Shown here piece after piece: positions 35,182-43,013 of a DNA stretch of 64,000 bases. The notes below the pieces were generated by a model. It was not told the origin of the DNA. It saw nothing but the letters and a program-made list of their open reading frames with translations, and did not search any database. The stretch is from positions 553,601-617,600 of the forward strand of contig NZ_QZWF01000004.1 in the NCBI RefSeq assembly GCF_004187715.1, written 5' to 3'. The DNA is from Streptomyces sp. F001 (GTDB lineage: Bacteria > Actinomycetota > Actinomycetes > Streptomycetales > Streptomycetaceae). Each line of letters starts with the position of its first letter. The stretch's first letter is position 1. The translations under genes were made by a program, and so were the position numbers.

Positions 35182-35522
35182 CTACGCGGCAGTGCCGTAC
35201 TGGGACCTGCGGGGCGGTCGGGCTCTGAGACGTGGGGCGGAGGACGTTGAGGGCCGCGTCTGCCGAGTCGGACGCGACGGCGTCATAGCCGACTCGGACG
35301 GACTGGCCGGTGACGGCGTCCTCTGGGCCCGCTGTGGCGCCGGCTCCTCGTGGATGCGGATGATCTCGGCGAGGTGGTCCGCGGTGAATCGGTAGGCGCG
35401 GCCGACTCGCGTATGCGGTATCAGACGCCGGCGCGCGCGGTCCTTGACCCACCAGGCCGAGCAGCCGAGAGTCTCGGCGATCTCCTCGGGGCGGTAGAGA
35501 CGGGGCAGGGCGGCTTCGCCAT
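35182..35522 (-). pseudogene. xis: excisionase-type helix-turn-helix protein, start frame broken
   Basis: Too short and broken to appear as a long ORF. The coding frame reads LPRLYRPEEIAETLGCSAWW then VKDRARRRLIPHTRVGRAYRF and stops at 35182-35184; it is the MerR/AlpA-like HTH typical of Xis beside such integrases. No ATG/GTG/TTG exists in this frame. ATG 35522 (MAKPP) would fit if one base were added within the CCGCCCTGCCCC run, so a one-base loss is likely. The tail is Pro/Ser/Arg-rich. Confidence 0.65.
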
Positions 35523-35618
35523 CCGTTCGGTGTGGAAGGCGTGCGAGGGCAGGGGCATCGAGGGGTGGGGTCCTTACTCGGTGGAGGATGCTCGATCAGC
35601 GGCGGTGGGTGGCCCGTC

Positions 35619-35897
35619 TCAGGTGGTGCTCGGTCCCTCCAGCAGCACGAGGGGTGAGACGAGTAGTGCTTCGGCGATCGCGACGAGGTCGTCGACGTCG
35701 CAACGCCGCTGGGCACGTTCGATTCGGGACAGCATCGTGTTGGACATCGGACGGCCGAGGGCCGTGACGCGGTCGGCCAACTGACGCCGGGCGAGACCGC
35801 GTTCGGTGCGGAGGATTTCGATGGTGTGGGCGGTCCGTATTCCTGCCGGACCCATTTCCAGAGAACGTGCTGCCATAGCTCCAGTTGTAGCGTGCAT
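35619..35897 (-). CDS. XRE-family repressor
   Basis: 92 residues from ATG 35897 (starts at 35876 or 35855 are also possible). A Cro/C1-type HTH fills residues about 27-85: IEILRTERGLARRQLADRVT then SNTMLSRIERAQRRCDVDDLVAIAEAL. Directly at its start codon lies a perfect palindrome (35899-35919), so it likely represses itself and the lifecycle genes of the element. Confidence 0.75.
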   Translation of the reverse strand: MHATTGAMAARSLEMGPAGIRTAHTIEILRTERGLARRQLADRVTALGRPMSNTMLSRIERAQRRCDVDDLVAIAEALLVSPLVLLEGPSTT

Positions 35898-35898
35898 T

Positions 35899-35919
35899 CC
35901 CCGGTTTGGTTAACCGGGG
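35899..35919. promoter_or_regulatory. operator palindrome of the XRE repressor
   Basis: CCCCGGTT-TGGTT-AACCGGGG: 8-base perfect arms, two bases upstream of the ATG. The core TTTGGTTAACCGGGGATCG (35905-35923) recurs as TTTGGTCAACCGGCGATCG at 36112-36130. Confidence 0.7.
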
Positions 35920-36111
35920 ATCGTCGGCTATGTTGCGCCCGCTTGGTCAGCGAGCAAGGGGAAATTCCAGTCCCCCACTCTGATGTCGCGTGACCTCGCA
36001 CAGACACCTCGAAGTGCTTCTGACGTGGGGTGTTGTGTTGCAGCTTCGCCGTCGCCAGCACGTCAACGGCTTCCCGATGTGATGCTTCTGGCTCGGCCGG
36101 CAGGGCAACTA

Positions 36112-36130
36112 TTTGGTCAACCGGCGATCG
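36112..36130. promoter_or_regulatory. second copy of the XRE operator core
   Basis: 17 of 19 bases equal to 35905-35923 in the same orientation. It lies in the 465-base gene-free stretch 35898-36362, upstream of the truncated replication-type gene on the + strand, which would have been the repressed lytic/replicative side. Confidence 0.5.
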
Positions 36131-36380
36131 TGCCCTACGGTTTTGGCCCCGCCCGCTACCAGCCTGATTCCCTGCGGCCTTTCTGCCGTGAGAGATTGCG
36201 CCGGATCGGGCTGGACTTGCGCGGCCCGGGTGTGGCTATGTTGACAACACCCCCGGAAAACGCAGTCGGTTCGCGGCGCACCCCGCGCCAACATCCCGAC
36301 CCCTCCATTCGAATCCCGCCCCGACCGACGGTGAGCCGTGGTGTCCGCCCACAGGCCGCCGAGTGAGGACCGCCCCGCTC

Positions 36381-36569
36381 TTGGCACGAATCCGCACCAT
36401 CAAGCCCGAAGCCTTCGTCTCCGAGTCCCTGGCCACCGTCTCCTTGACCGCGGAACGCACCTTCCTCGGCCTGCTCACCCAAGCCGACGACCAGGGCCGC
36501 CTCTGGGCAGGCCATAGGCAGACACTGCCCACGAAGTGCGTGCCCGAGAGGCTAGGAGAGAGCACGTGA
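36381..36569 (+). pseudogene. N-terminal remnant of a replication-type protein
   Basis: The frame LARIRTIKPEAFVSESLATV then SLTAERTFLGLLTQADDQGR is the start of a protein common on Streptomyces integrative elements and phages (replisome-organiser-like N-terminus). After about 45 residues similarity ends at CAGGCCATAGGCAG and the frame stops at 36569, so most of the gene has been deleted. A TTG at 36381 would be the start. Confidence 0.5.
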
Positions 36570-36581
36570 TGTGATCCCGTA

Positions 36582-37389
36582 TCAATACGGGTTGTCGGCA
36601 ACGACTTTGGCGAATTCAAGCAGTTTCGGAACGTCACAGATGGTTATGTTTCGGTAACTGCGTTCGACTAGTCCCCTGGCTGCCAGAGCGGCCAGATTCT
36701 TTTCGGCCGTGTTGAGAGCCAGGCCGGCCAGCGACGCGAGTTCCTTCTGAGTGAGCGTCACACCGAGGTCGCACCGCTTGCCGTCGCCGTCCGGCACGGG
36801 CTGGGCGTAGGCCTGACTCAACTCGGCCAGGACCCGGGCCAGCCGGGTCAGCGAGTCGTATGCCTGGAAATCGATCCGGCGCCGGTTGGCCCAGCGCAGC
36901 CGGGCGCAAAGCATGTGGAGGATGGCCCGCATGGCGTCCGGGTGACGGGTGAGGAAGGTTTCCAGCGCCCGCACCTGGATTATCCGGGCGGTCACGTCAC
37001 TGCACGCGACCACCGTGCCGGACCTTGGGCGCTCCTCGAAGGCCGCCATCTCGCCGACCAGGTCACCCGCTATGCGGACGGCGAGCAGCATGTCGTAGCC
37101 GCTCTCTGCGCTGGCGACGACCTTCACGACACCACTCGTAATCAATAGGACGTGCCGGCTCTCGTCGCCCTGCTGCAGCAGGGCTGCGATGCGGCGAATA
37201 GGTGATCGCGGTGCCCTGCCCAAGCAGTTCTTCACGTGTCGTATTCCGCAACCGGCCGAGAAAAGTGGACGGCGGCCACGCGTGATTCACCAGAACCCCC
37301 GACGGTCTCACTCCGCGGCGCAGCGCGCCGTTCAAGTGCCTCACCATGCTGCCGTCGAGCCGTGTTCCGACAAACAGACAGAACGGCAT
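36582..37389 (-). pseudogene. Crp/Fnr-family regulator, frameshifted
   Basis: Frame 1 from ATG 37389 reads VLVNHAWPPSTFLGRLRNTT then EELLGQGTAITYSP; frame 2 continues IRRIAALLQQGDESRHVLLI with the cyclic-nucleotide-binding barrel (GDLVGEMAAFEERPRSGTV) and the winged helix (LTQKELASLAGLALNTAEKNLAAL). Both belong to one regulator of about 268 residues; the change at about 37190-37215 needs one base skipped. The C-terminal product from 37235 alone could still be made but would lack the first barrel strands. G+C is lower than in the core genome. Confidence 0.75.
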
Positions 37390-37611
37390 CTGGCCTAAAT
37401 TCTCGCTTCACGGCCGGAATTAACCGAATGGGCGTTCTTTGCAAGAACAACCGGTCTGGCTTTCGCCTGGGCCGACTGCCACGCCCTGCTCATCACCGCG
37501 CATCAGCGTTCGGCGATCCAACCGTGCTCGATGAGAGCCTGGAAGGTGCGCCATCGAGACGGCGAAGGTCGGGACGCCTGCGGTGGCTGTGGATCTCGGG
37601 GAGCTGACCGG

Positions 37612-38019
37612 CTACTTGAGGTCGATCATTCGGACCGGCTGCCCGGTGGTGCGGGCGATCGTTTCGAAGTCGCGGTCGTAGTGCAGCAGCGTGAGTCCTG
37701 CTTCTTCCGCGGCTGCGGCCACGAGGAGGTCGACGGCTCCGGCACTGCGATGCTCACCCTTGGCGGTGAGCTCGCGCTGGACGACGCGGGCGCGCCGGTA
37801 GATGCCGTCGGGCATGGGGCACCAGGTGAATTGGTTCAGCCGTTCCTGGATCGCCTCGCGGTCTTTCGCGGAACGTGCGGAATAGAGGATTTCCAGTTCG
37901 GTGAGGTCGCACAGAGCGATCAGCCCGGCGCCCATCCGCTGTTCCCACTCTTCGGTTACCTGACGCAGCAGAACACGAGCCAGGGCTGACGTATCGATGA
38001 GGTGGTCGGCAACGCTCAC
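37612..38019 (-). CDS. vapC: VapC-type PIN-domain toxin
   Basis: 135 residues. PIN nuclease acidic residues are in place: LIDTSALARVL (Asp9), LTELEILYSAR (Glu), and AVDLLVAAAAEEAGLTLLHYDRDFETIA with the two C-terminal Asp. VapC toxins cleave tRNA or rRNA. ATG 38019 overlaps the vapB stop by four bases. The gene sits at the right end of the element and would act as an addiction module. Confidence 0.88.
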   Translation of the reverse strand: MSVADHLIDTSALARVLLRQVTEEWEQRMGAGLIALCDLTELEILYSARSAKDREAIQERLNQFTWCPMPDGIYRRARVVQRELTAKGEHRSAGAVDLLVAAAAEEAGLTLLHYDRDFETIARTTGQPVRMIDLK

Positions 38020-38243
38020 CGGGCGGAACCACTCCGATAGTTGCGCTTGTCCAGGAGGAGTTCGACATCGAGGGCGCCGTCATCCGCGAGATCCTGCAGT
38101 TCATGCAGGGCGCGCAGGCGTCGGTTGCGGGCGACGATCTCACGTAGGGCGGTGTTGATGGTGTCCCGCTTCGTGGAAGTGCCCAGCTCCTTCGCTGCGG
38201 CTTCCAGGGCGTCGTCGTCGAGATCGATGACGGTTCTGCTCAT
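38016..38243 (-). CDS. vapB: VapB-type antitoxin
   Basis: 75 residues from ATG 38243, which has GGAGG nine bases upstream; the longer frame to 38279 runs into the promoter palindromes. The N-terminus MSRTVIDLDDDALEAAAKEL then GTSTKRDTINTALREIV is a ribbon-helix-helix/VapB DNA-binding domain, and the C-terminus ELLLDKRNYRSGSAR is the toxin-binding tail. Two palindromes upstream suggest autorepression. Confidence 0.88.
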   Translation of the reverse strand: MSRTVIDLDDDALEAAAKELGTSTKRDTINTALREIVARNRRLRALHELQDLADDGALDVELLLDKRNYRSGSAR

Positions 38244-38258
38244 GAACCCCACCTCCAT

Positions 38259-38298
38259 ATACACCGAATAGTGTATCACTATACATGATCAAATGTAT
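38259..38298. promoter_or_regulatory. tandem palindromic operators of vapBC
   Basis: ATACAC-N6-GTGTAT (38259-38276) and ATACAT-N6-ATGTAT (38281-38298): two copies of the same 18-base design, centres 22 bases apart (two helix turns), in an A/T-rich promoter 15 bases before vapB. Confidence 0.75.
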
Positions 38299-38422
38299 CA
38301 TTGGGTGACGGCGTCGCAGCCTCGGCCGTAGACTGCGAACGGCCGTCGCGTCGAAGGGCGTTACGACGGGCCGCGGAGTGCGGTCCGTGTCAGCGGGATT
38401 CCGAGATCCTCACCGTACGACT

Positions 38423-38446
38423 CTGGGAGCCATTTGGGAGCCGATC
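38423..38446 (+). promoter_or_regulatory. candidate integrase arm-type site, right
   Basis: CTGGGAG-CCAT-TTGGGAG-CCGATC, matching the left site at 27306-27329 at 18 of 24 positions in the same orientation, 101 bases before attR. Confidence 0.4.
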
Positions 38447-38547
38447 CGCTCCCCAAACCCTCCCGACCCCCTGCGAGACCCATCGACACCAAGGCCTTGA
38501 CCAGCGGAAACGCTGGACTGGCAGGTGCCGATCCCACCCGAGCCTGA

Positions 38548-38590
38548 TTCGGGACGAAGAGGTCGTGGGTTCAAATCCCGCCACCCCGAC
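38548..38590 (+). repeat. attR: 43-bp direct repeat of tRNA-Pro 3' half
   Basis: Identical to 27194-27236. It lacks the tRNA 5' half, so it is not a functional tRNA gene. Confidence 0.93.
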
Positions 38591-38598
38591 GCTGGTCA

Positions 38599-38632
38599 GT
38601 AGGGCCATTCGCATGATCGCGAATGGCCCTAC
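38599..38632 (+). terminator. hairpin beyond attR (ancestral tRNA-Pro terminator)
   Basis: Perfect 14-bp stem GTAGGGCCATTCGC / GCGAATGGCCCTAC with a 6-base loop, 9 bases after attR. The element-borne hairpin sits 14 bases after attL. Confidence 0.75.
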
Positions 38633-38730
38633 CGGCCTTGAATGCGTGGTGTCGTCATGGTGGCTCGCGCTGGAGGTCCGTGCCGGTGAGGCAACCGTCG
38701 AGGACGTCGGGCGGTACTGGAGCCGGCGCA

Positions 38731-38880
38731 GTCCCGGACCAGCACGATGGGGCCGCCGAGCCGGTCGTGGGCGATCTGGATCAGGTCGCGGTAATCCTTC
38801 CAGGAGAAGCTCTTGCGCCCGTCGGGACATGCGTCGGGGTACGCCGCAGGTGGTGCGGTCCGCGCCTCTGGTCCAAAAGC
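38731..38880 (-). pseudogene. IS630-type transposase fragment
   Basis: On the minus strand GRKSFSWKDYRDLIQIAHDR then LGGPIVLVRD (about 38731-38826) matches the middle of IS630-family transposases, just before the second catalytic Asp region. Both sides are lost, and a frame change separates it from a CGVPRR-like piece nearer 38870. The rest of 38633-39072 has no gene. Confidence 0.5.
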
Positions 38881-39072
38881 AGATGACGTGACTGTGCCTG
38901 TCAGTCCAACCCCCCTCCGTCAGGCAGCGACAAGGGTGCTTATTCCTGCAAATCCCCTTATCGGTGTCACGGAGACGGAGGCTGCACGGTCTGGTTGGTA
39001 CAGGTCGACTCCGAGCCGTCACGCGGATGATCGTCGACCTCCTGGCTCCCGGAGGGAGCCGGCCGACCCACT

Positions 39073-39938
39073 GAGCCCTTTCAGCGTTGACGCTCCAGGG
39101 TGAGGACGGCCTTGGCGATTGACGTCATTCGATTCGGGCTGCATCGCGCCTTGCGGAAGATCTTCCAGGTCTTCAGGCGGGCCGGTCCGCGTTCGACGGC
39201 TGCCCGGGTCCGCGACAGCGCTCGGTTGACGGTCTGCTGGGTCGGGGTCAGCTCGCCTCCGGGAGGGCGCCGTCGTGGGGTGGTGACCCAGGAACCGGCC
39301 CCGATGTAGGCGCAGTCGGCCAGGATCGGAACGCCCTGACGTTCGCAGATCCGGATGATCCTGGGTGCGGCGCGTCAGGTCGTGGTGCGTCGGGCAGGGC
39401 CGGGAGATCCACAGCAGTCGTCCGTCCGGGTCGCTCACCAGCTGCAGGTTCACTCCGTGCCGGCGGTGCTTGGCGGAGTAGTCGCTGCGGCTGTCGCCGA
39501 CCCGGTCGCACTCGGCGAGCGTGCCGTCGACCAGCACGTAGTCCGGGTCCGCCTCCCGTAGGGCTTTCAGCAGGCCCGGTGCCCGCTCGGCGAGCAGGCT
39601 GACGGCGGCCGAGGTGTAGGCGTGGGCCGTGCCGACCGAGATCTGGAAGGCCTCGGCGATCTGTGCCAGGGGCTCGTGCTTGCGCAGGTAGACCAGAGCG
39701 ACCAGCGCACGCTGGGACGGACGGAGTTTGCAGCGGCGGTCACCCTCACGGGTGACGATGAGCATCGTGAGCCACTCGACGAGAGCGTGCGGCAGGTCGA
39801 GTACGGCAGGATGGGGAACCAACAGGGCTCCAGCGCTGATGAATTGAGACTTCGAACACCTCCCTCAACAGCACCGGGGCCCTGTCGGTTTCGCACCCGC
39901 AGCCCGTCACCCGATCGGTGGCCACCCTGAAAGGGCTC
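39073..39938. mobile_element. IS5-family insertion sequence, 866 bp
   Basis: Ends are 12-bp perfect inverted repeats, GAGCCCTTTCAG at 39073-39084 and CTGAAAGGGCTC at 39927-39938, flanked on both sides by ACT (39070-39072, 39939-39941), a probable 3-bp target duplication. Size fits the IS427-like subgroup. The insertion lies just before the flavodoxin-like gene and may have displaced its promoter. Confidence 0.8.
39081..39822 (-). pseudogene. IS5-family transposase, frame broken
   Basis: From ATG 39822 (WLTMLIVTREGDRRCKLRPS) the frame holds an HTH and the first DDE aspartate (YVLVDGTLAE). At about 39345-39375 the reading changes by one step; the other frame then gives RIIRICERQGVPILADCAYI with the second Asp, and AAVERGPARLKTWKIF with the Glu, ending at TGA 39081. 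Since no slippery A or T run is visible there, decay or sequence error is likelier than programmed frameshifting. Confidence 0.8.
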
Positions 39939-39959
39939 ACTGCCAGGAAGAGAACATTT

Positions 39960-40550
39960 ATGACCACCCCCGCTGTCGCGATCGCCTACCACTCCGGCTA
40001 CGGCCACACGACCGTCCTCGCCGAGGCCGTGCGCGGCGGCGCCGTGGAGGCCGGAGCCGTCGTCCACCTGATCAAGGTCGACGAGATCACCGACGAGCAG
40101 TGGGAGCTGCTCGACGCCTCCGACGCGATCGTCTTCGGTTCGCCGACCTACATGGGCACGGCTTCCGGTGCCTTCCACCAGTTTGCCGAGACCACCTCCA
40201 AGCGCTGGTCCGTCCACTCGTGGAAGGACAAGCTCGCCGCCGGATTCAGCAACTCCGGTGCGAAGAGCGGCGACAAGCTCCACACGCTCCAGTACTTCTC
40301 CATCCTGGCGGCCCAGCACGGCATGACCTGGGTCAACCTCGGACTGCACCCGGGCTGGAACAGCTCCACCGCCTCCGAGGACGACCTCAACCGCCTCGGC
40401 TTCTACCTCGGCGCGGGCGCCCAGACCCACACCGACCACGGCCCCGGCGAGGTCCACAAGGCCGATATAGCCACCGCCGAGCACCTCGGCCGCCGCATCG
40501 CCGAGCAGGCCCGCATCTACGCCGCCGGACGCGCGGCCGTCGGCGCCTGA
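39960..40550 (+). CDS. flavodoxin-like NAD(P)H oxidoreductase
   Basis: 196 residues from ATG 39960 (AGGAAG site; the site lies just outside the IS). AIAYHSGYGHTTVLAEAVRG is the FMN phosphate-binding loop, IVFGSPTYMGTASGAFHQFA the second flavin loop, and GLHPGWNSS follows. This is the WrbA-like/NADPH-dependent FMN reductase group, reducing quinones or acting as electron carrier. A hairpin follows at 40625-40656. Confidence 0.85.
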   Translation: MTTPAVAIAYHSGYGHTTVLAEAVRGGAVEAGAVVHLIKVDEITDEQWELLDASDAIVFGSPTYMGTASGAFHQFAETTSKRWSVHSWKDKLAAGFSNSGAKSGDKLHTLQYFSILAAQHGMTWVNLGLHPGWNSSTASEDDLNRLGFYLGAGAQTHTDHGPGEVHKADIATAEHLGRRIAEQARIYAAGRAAVGA

Positions 40551-40624
40551 GCCAACGGCCGCCCCGCCTGCCCCGAGGGCGCGCTGCGTCTGTCGGCAGC
40601 ACGGTGCCCAGGCCGGGAATTCAT

Positions 40625-40656
40625 GCAGCCGGTACACCCTCGGGTGTGCCGGCTGC
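40625..40656 (+). terminator. terminator of the flavodoxin-like gene
   Basis: 15-bp stem GCAGCCGGTACACCC / GGGTGTGCCGGCTGC with one G-T pair and a TC loop. Confidence 0.65.
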
Positions 40657-40760
40657 TCCACATCCGCACACCTCGAAGCCGACGCTGGAGCCGGCGCGTG
40701 CGCTGGACGCAGTCCTCGGTGCGGACAACTTGCTGGTGGAACCATGGCCGTACGTGTACG

Positions 40761-40820
40761 TGGGTGGTGCTCGACGAAGCGGTCATCAGGCGTCCGATCG
40801 GCGGGCGCGATGTAATGCGG
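40761..40820 (+). pseudogene. fragment of an XRE/DUF5753-type regulator
   Basis: The frame reads WVVLDEAVIRRPIGGRDVMR, a stretch typical of the middle of DUF5753 regulators (LDEAVLRRPVGG...VM). No matching sequence remains on either side. The rest of 40657-41006 is gene-free. Confidence 0.4.
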
Positions 40821-41006
40821 TCCGGCGCTGTGCTTCGAAGCCGCCTCCTGGGCTGTCTTCATAGGCGAGTTGAAGGGCGGGCAGCACCGTCCCTGAGGTG
40901 GCCGGCCCCGGCCGCCCTCCGCCTTCCGGGCTCACCGGGCCCTTGTCCGCGAGAGTCGGCGGGCAGCTGACCTCCTCAAAGAACTGGCCTCGGCAGGAAA
41001 CCCACG

Positions 41007-41996
41007 TCACGGCACGGTGACCACGGCCTTGCCGCGGGCGTGGCCCTGTTCCACATGGCGTACGCCCTCGGCCGCGTCGGCCAGCGCGTAGGTCCGGTCG
41101 ACCACCGGGGTGAGCCGGCCGGCCTCGATGAGTGCGGTGACGGCGAGCAGGTCCTCGTGGGTCGGCCCGGCCGGCGCCGTCGGGAGGATCACGCGGAGCT
41201 GCTGCCGGGCGAACGTGTTGACCGCCATCAGTCTCAGCATGGAGCCCATCGCCCCGAACAGGTGGCCGGGCGAGCCGCCGCCGTTCGCCACCAGGGTCCC
41301 TGTCGGGGTGAGCGCCTGGCGCAGCCCGCTCAGCGGGCGATTGCCCACGTTGTCCAGGATGACGTCGTAGAGTCCGCGTCCGTCGGTGAAGTCCTCGCGG
41401 GTGTAGTCGATGACGTGCGCGGCGCCCAGGGAGCGCACCAGCTCGACGTTACGGGCGCTGCACACCCCGGTGACCTCCGCGCCGAGGGCCGCGGCGATCT
41501 GCACGGCGAACGTGCCCACGCCGCCGCCGGCCCCGTTGACCAGCACCCGCTGCCCGGCCTGCACCTGACCCACGGTCCGGATGCCGCGCAGGGCGGTCAC
41601 CGCCCCCATCGGCACGGCCGCGGCCTGCTCGAAGGTCAGGCTCGCGGGCTTGGGCACCAGCAGGTCCGCGGTGGTGCGCGCGTACTCGGCGAAGGAGCCC
41701 GGGCAGAAGCCCAGCACCTCGTCGCCGGGCTGGAGGCCGCGCACGTCGGCGCCGACCGCCTCCACCTGGCCGGCCGCGTCGATCCCGGCCACCCGGGACT
41801 TCGGCCGGGTCAGCCCCACACCTCCCGTCAGCCGCGCCATGAACGGGTCGCCGCGCATCATGTGCCAGTCGTAGGGGTTGACTGCGGCGGCGTGCACCCG
41901 CACCAGCACCTCGTTGGCTCCGACCTCGGGACGGTCGGTGTCCGCCAGTTGCAGGATGTCCGGCGGGCCGAACCGGTCCTGAACGATCGCCTTCAT
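41007..41996 (-). CDS. zinc-free MDR-family NADP-dependent oxidoreductase
   Basis: 329 residues, starting MKAIVQDRFGPPDILQLADT. Medium-chain dehydrogenase fold: GroES-like N-terminus with HAAAVNPYDWHMMRGDP, Rossmann loop VLVNGAGGGVGTFAVQIA (about 155) and the C-terminal KAVVTV. The Cys/His zinc ligands are missing, so it is a quinone-oxidoreductase/enoyl-reductase-like enzyme. Two copies of a TetR-type operator lie 79-122 bases before its start, and the TetR gene with a third copy is next to it. Confidence 0.88.
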   Translation of the reverse strand: MKAIVQDRFGPPDILQLADTDRPEVGANEVLVRVHAAAVNPYDWHMMRGDPFMARLTGGVGLTRPKSRVAGIDAAGQVEAVGADVRGLQPGDEVLGFCPGSFAEYARTTADLLVPKPASLTFEQAAAVPMGAVTALRGIRTVGQVQAGQRVLVNGAGGGVGTFAVQIAAALGAEVTGVCSARNVELVRSLGAAHVIDYTREDFTDGRGLYDVILDNVGNRPLSGLRQALTPTGTLVANGGGSPGHLFGAMGSMLRLMAVNTFARQQLRVILPTAPAGPTHEDLLAVTALIEAGRLTPVVDRTYALADAAEGVRHVEQGHARGKAVVTVP

Positions 41997-42074
41997 CGGG
42001 TTCCCCCATCACCTCGTGATCGGCTGCTGCTCGCTGCCTTCGCTGGGTACGGCACCGGCCGGCCGCGAGCATCG

Positions 42075-42118
42075 GGTGTACGGCGTACACCTGTGATGGT
42101 AGGTGTACGCCGTACACC
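42075..42118. promoter_or_regulatory. paired TetR operators before the oxidoreductase gene
   Basis: GGTGTACGGCGTACACC (42075-42091) and its exact reverse complement GGTGTACGCCGTACACC (42102-42118), centres 27 bases apart, forming a larger inverted repeat with 19-base arms. Confidence 0.8.
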
Positions 42119-42247
42119 CGACAAGGAGTGCAGAGGACCGAGTTCGAGGCGTGCCACGCGGGCGGGAATCACCGCAGGTGAGAACGCAGGCCGACCTCGC
42201 GACGACTGAAGGCCTCAGGCAGGTACTGGCGGTCCTTCACCGGTGAA

Positions 42248-42949
42248 TCAGGTCGTGCCCCGGAGCCGCTCCAGGCCGTCCAGCGTCAGATCCAGAGCGA
42301 ACTCGAACTCGAACTGGTCGTCGCAGCCCGAGCCGACGACGGACTCCTCGTCGTGGGCGACCGCCATGGCCAGTTCGGTGATGTGGGGGTAGCGCGCGGC
42401 CATCTCCTCGGGCGGCAGCGCGTCCGGATCCGGCTCGCGGTCAGGGGTGTCCTCGAACAGCTCCTGGGAGAAGCCCAGCAGGCGGCTGCCCATGACGTGC
42501 ATCGCGTGATGGACCAGGTCGATCGAGAACCCGCCGGCCCGGAAGATCCCGATCATCGAGTCCAGGTACTCCATCAGCGCAGGGGTCGGGGCGGCCCGCG
42601 CCTTCATCCGTGCCTCGATGACCCCGGACGCCCAAGGGTGACGCAGCAGCATGCGGCGGGCCGACAGCACCCGCAGGCGGATGACGGTCTTCCAGTCGGT
42701 GTCGGTGGCCGGTGGGTCGATCTCGCCGACGAGGAGGTCGATCATGCCGTCCAGCAGCTCGTTCTTGTTGGCCACGTGCTTGTACAGCGCCATGGGCACG
42801 ACGCCGAGCACCTGCGCGATCTTCCGCATGCTGAGCGCGTCGACCCCGCCTTCGTCGGCCAGAGCGACGGCGGTGTCCAGAACCCGCTCCTTGCTCAAGG
42901 GGGCGCGAGGCTGCCGGACGGCGTTGGCCTGCCTGGTGATCTCCACCAT
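42248..42949 (-). CDS. TetR-family repressor
   Basis: 233 residues from ATG 42949 (GAGAGGGG upstream). The N-terminal HTH is LSKERVLDTAVALADEGG then SMRKIAQVLGVVPMALYKHV; the C-terminal domain is the TetR_C type seen in drug-responsive repressors. A third operator copy lies at 42997-43013 in its own promoter. It most likely controls itself and the neighbouring oxidoreductase in response to a small electrophile or drug. Confidence 0.88.
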   Translation of the reverse strand: MVEITRQANAVRQPRAPLSKERVLDTAVALADEGGVDALSMRKIAQVLGVVPMALYKHVANKNELLDGMIDLLVGEIDPPATDTDWKTVIRLRVLSARRMLLRHPWASGVIEARMKARAAPTPALMEYLDSMIGIFRAGGFSIDLVHHAMHVMGSRLLGFSQELFEDTPDREPDPDALPPEEMAARYPHITELAMAVAHDEESVVGSGCDDQFEFEFALDLTLDGLERLRGTT

Positions 42950-42996
42950 CCCCTCTCGTACGGACCAGATCCGGAGCCGGCCACCCTCCCGGGACA

Positions 42997-43013
42997 GGTG
43001 TACAGCGTCCACC
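42997..43013. promoter_or_regulatory. third TetR operator copy, at the tetR promoter
   Basis: GGTGTACAGCGTCCACC, 15 of 17 bases equal to the copies before the oxidoreductase, 48 bases before the tetR start. Confidence 0.65.

Larger units (their letters stand above)
27194..38590. mobile_element. tRNA-Pro-integrated element (AICE-like remnant), about 11.4 kb
   Basis: Bounded by 43-bp perfect direct repeats of the tRNA-Pro 3' half. Contents in order: restriction-modification enzyme, acidic unknown protein, PIN-like/DUF433 pair, integrase (frameshifted), excisionase (damaged), XRE repressor, truncated replication-type gene, Crp-like regulator (frameshifted), vapBC. The xis-int order with an XRE repressor is like actinomycete integrative elements, but no intact replication protein and no FtsK-like transfer gene is present, so self-transfer is probably lost. 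Unlike the usual arrangement, integrase is not next to an attachment site; the defence cargo lies between. Confidence 0.85.

Noticed and set aside
35983..36366. Open frame upstream of the replication-type remnant
   Set aside because: No ribosome site, no domain, mixed codon use; covers the operator region.
38548..38590. Second tRNA-Pro gene
   Set aside because: Only the 3' half from the anticodon loop is present; no acceptor 5' strand or D arm. It is attR.
39345..39375. Programmed ribosomal frameshift in the IS5 transposase
   Set aside because: No A- or T-rich slippery heptamer is visible; a one-base error or decay explains it better.
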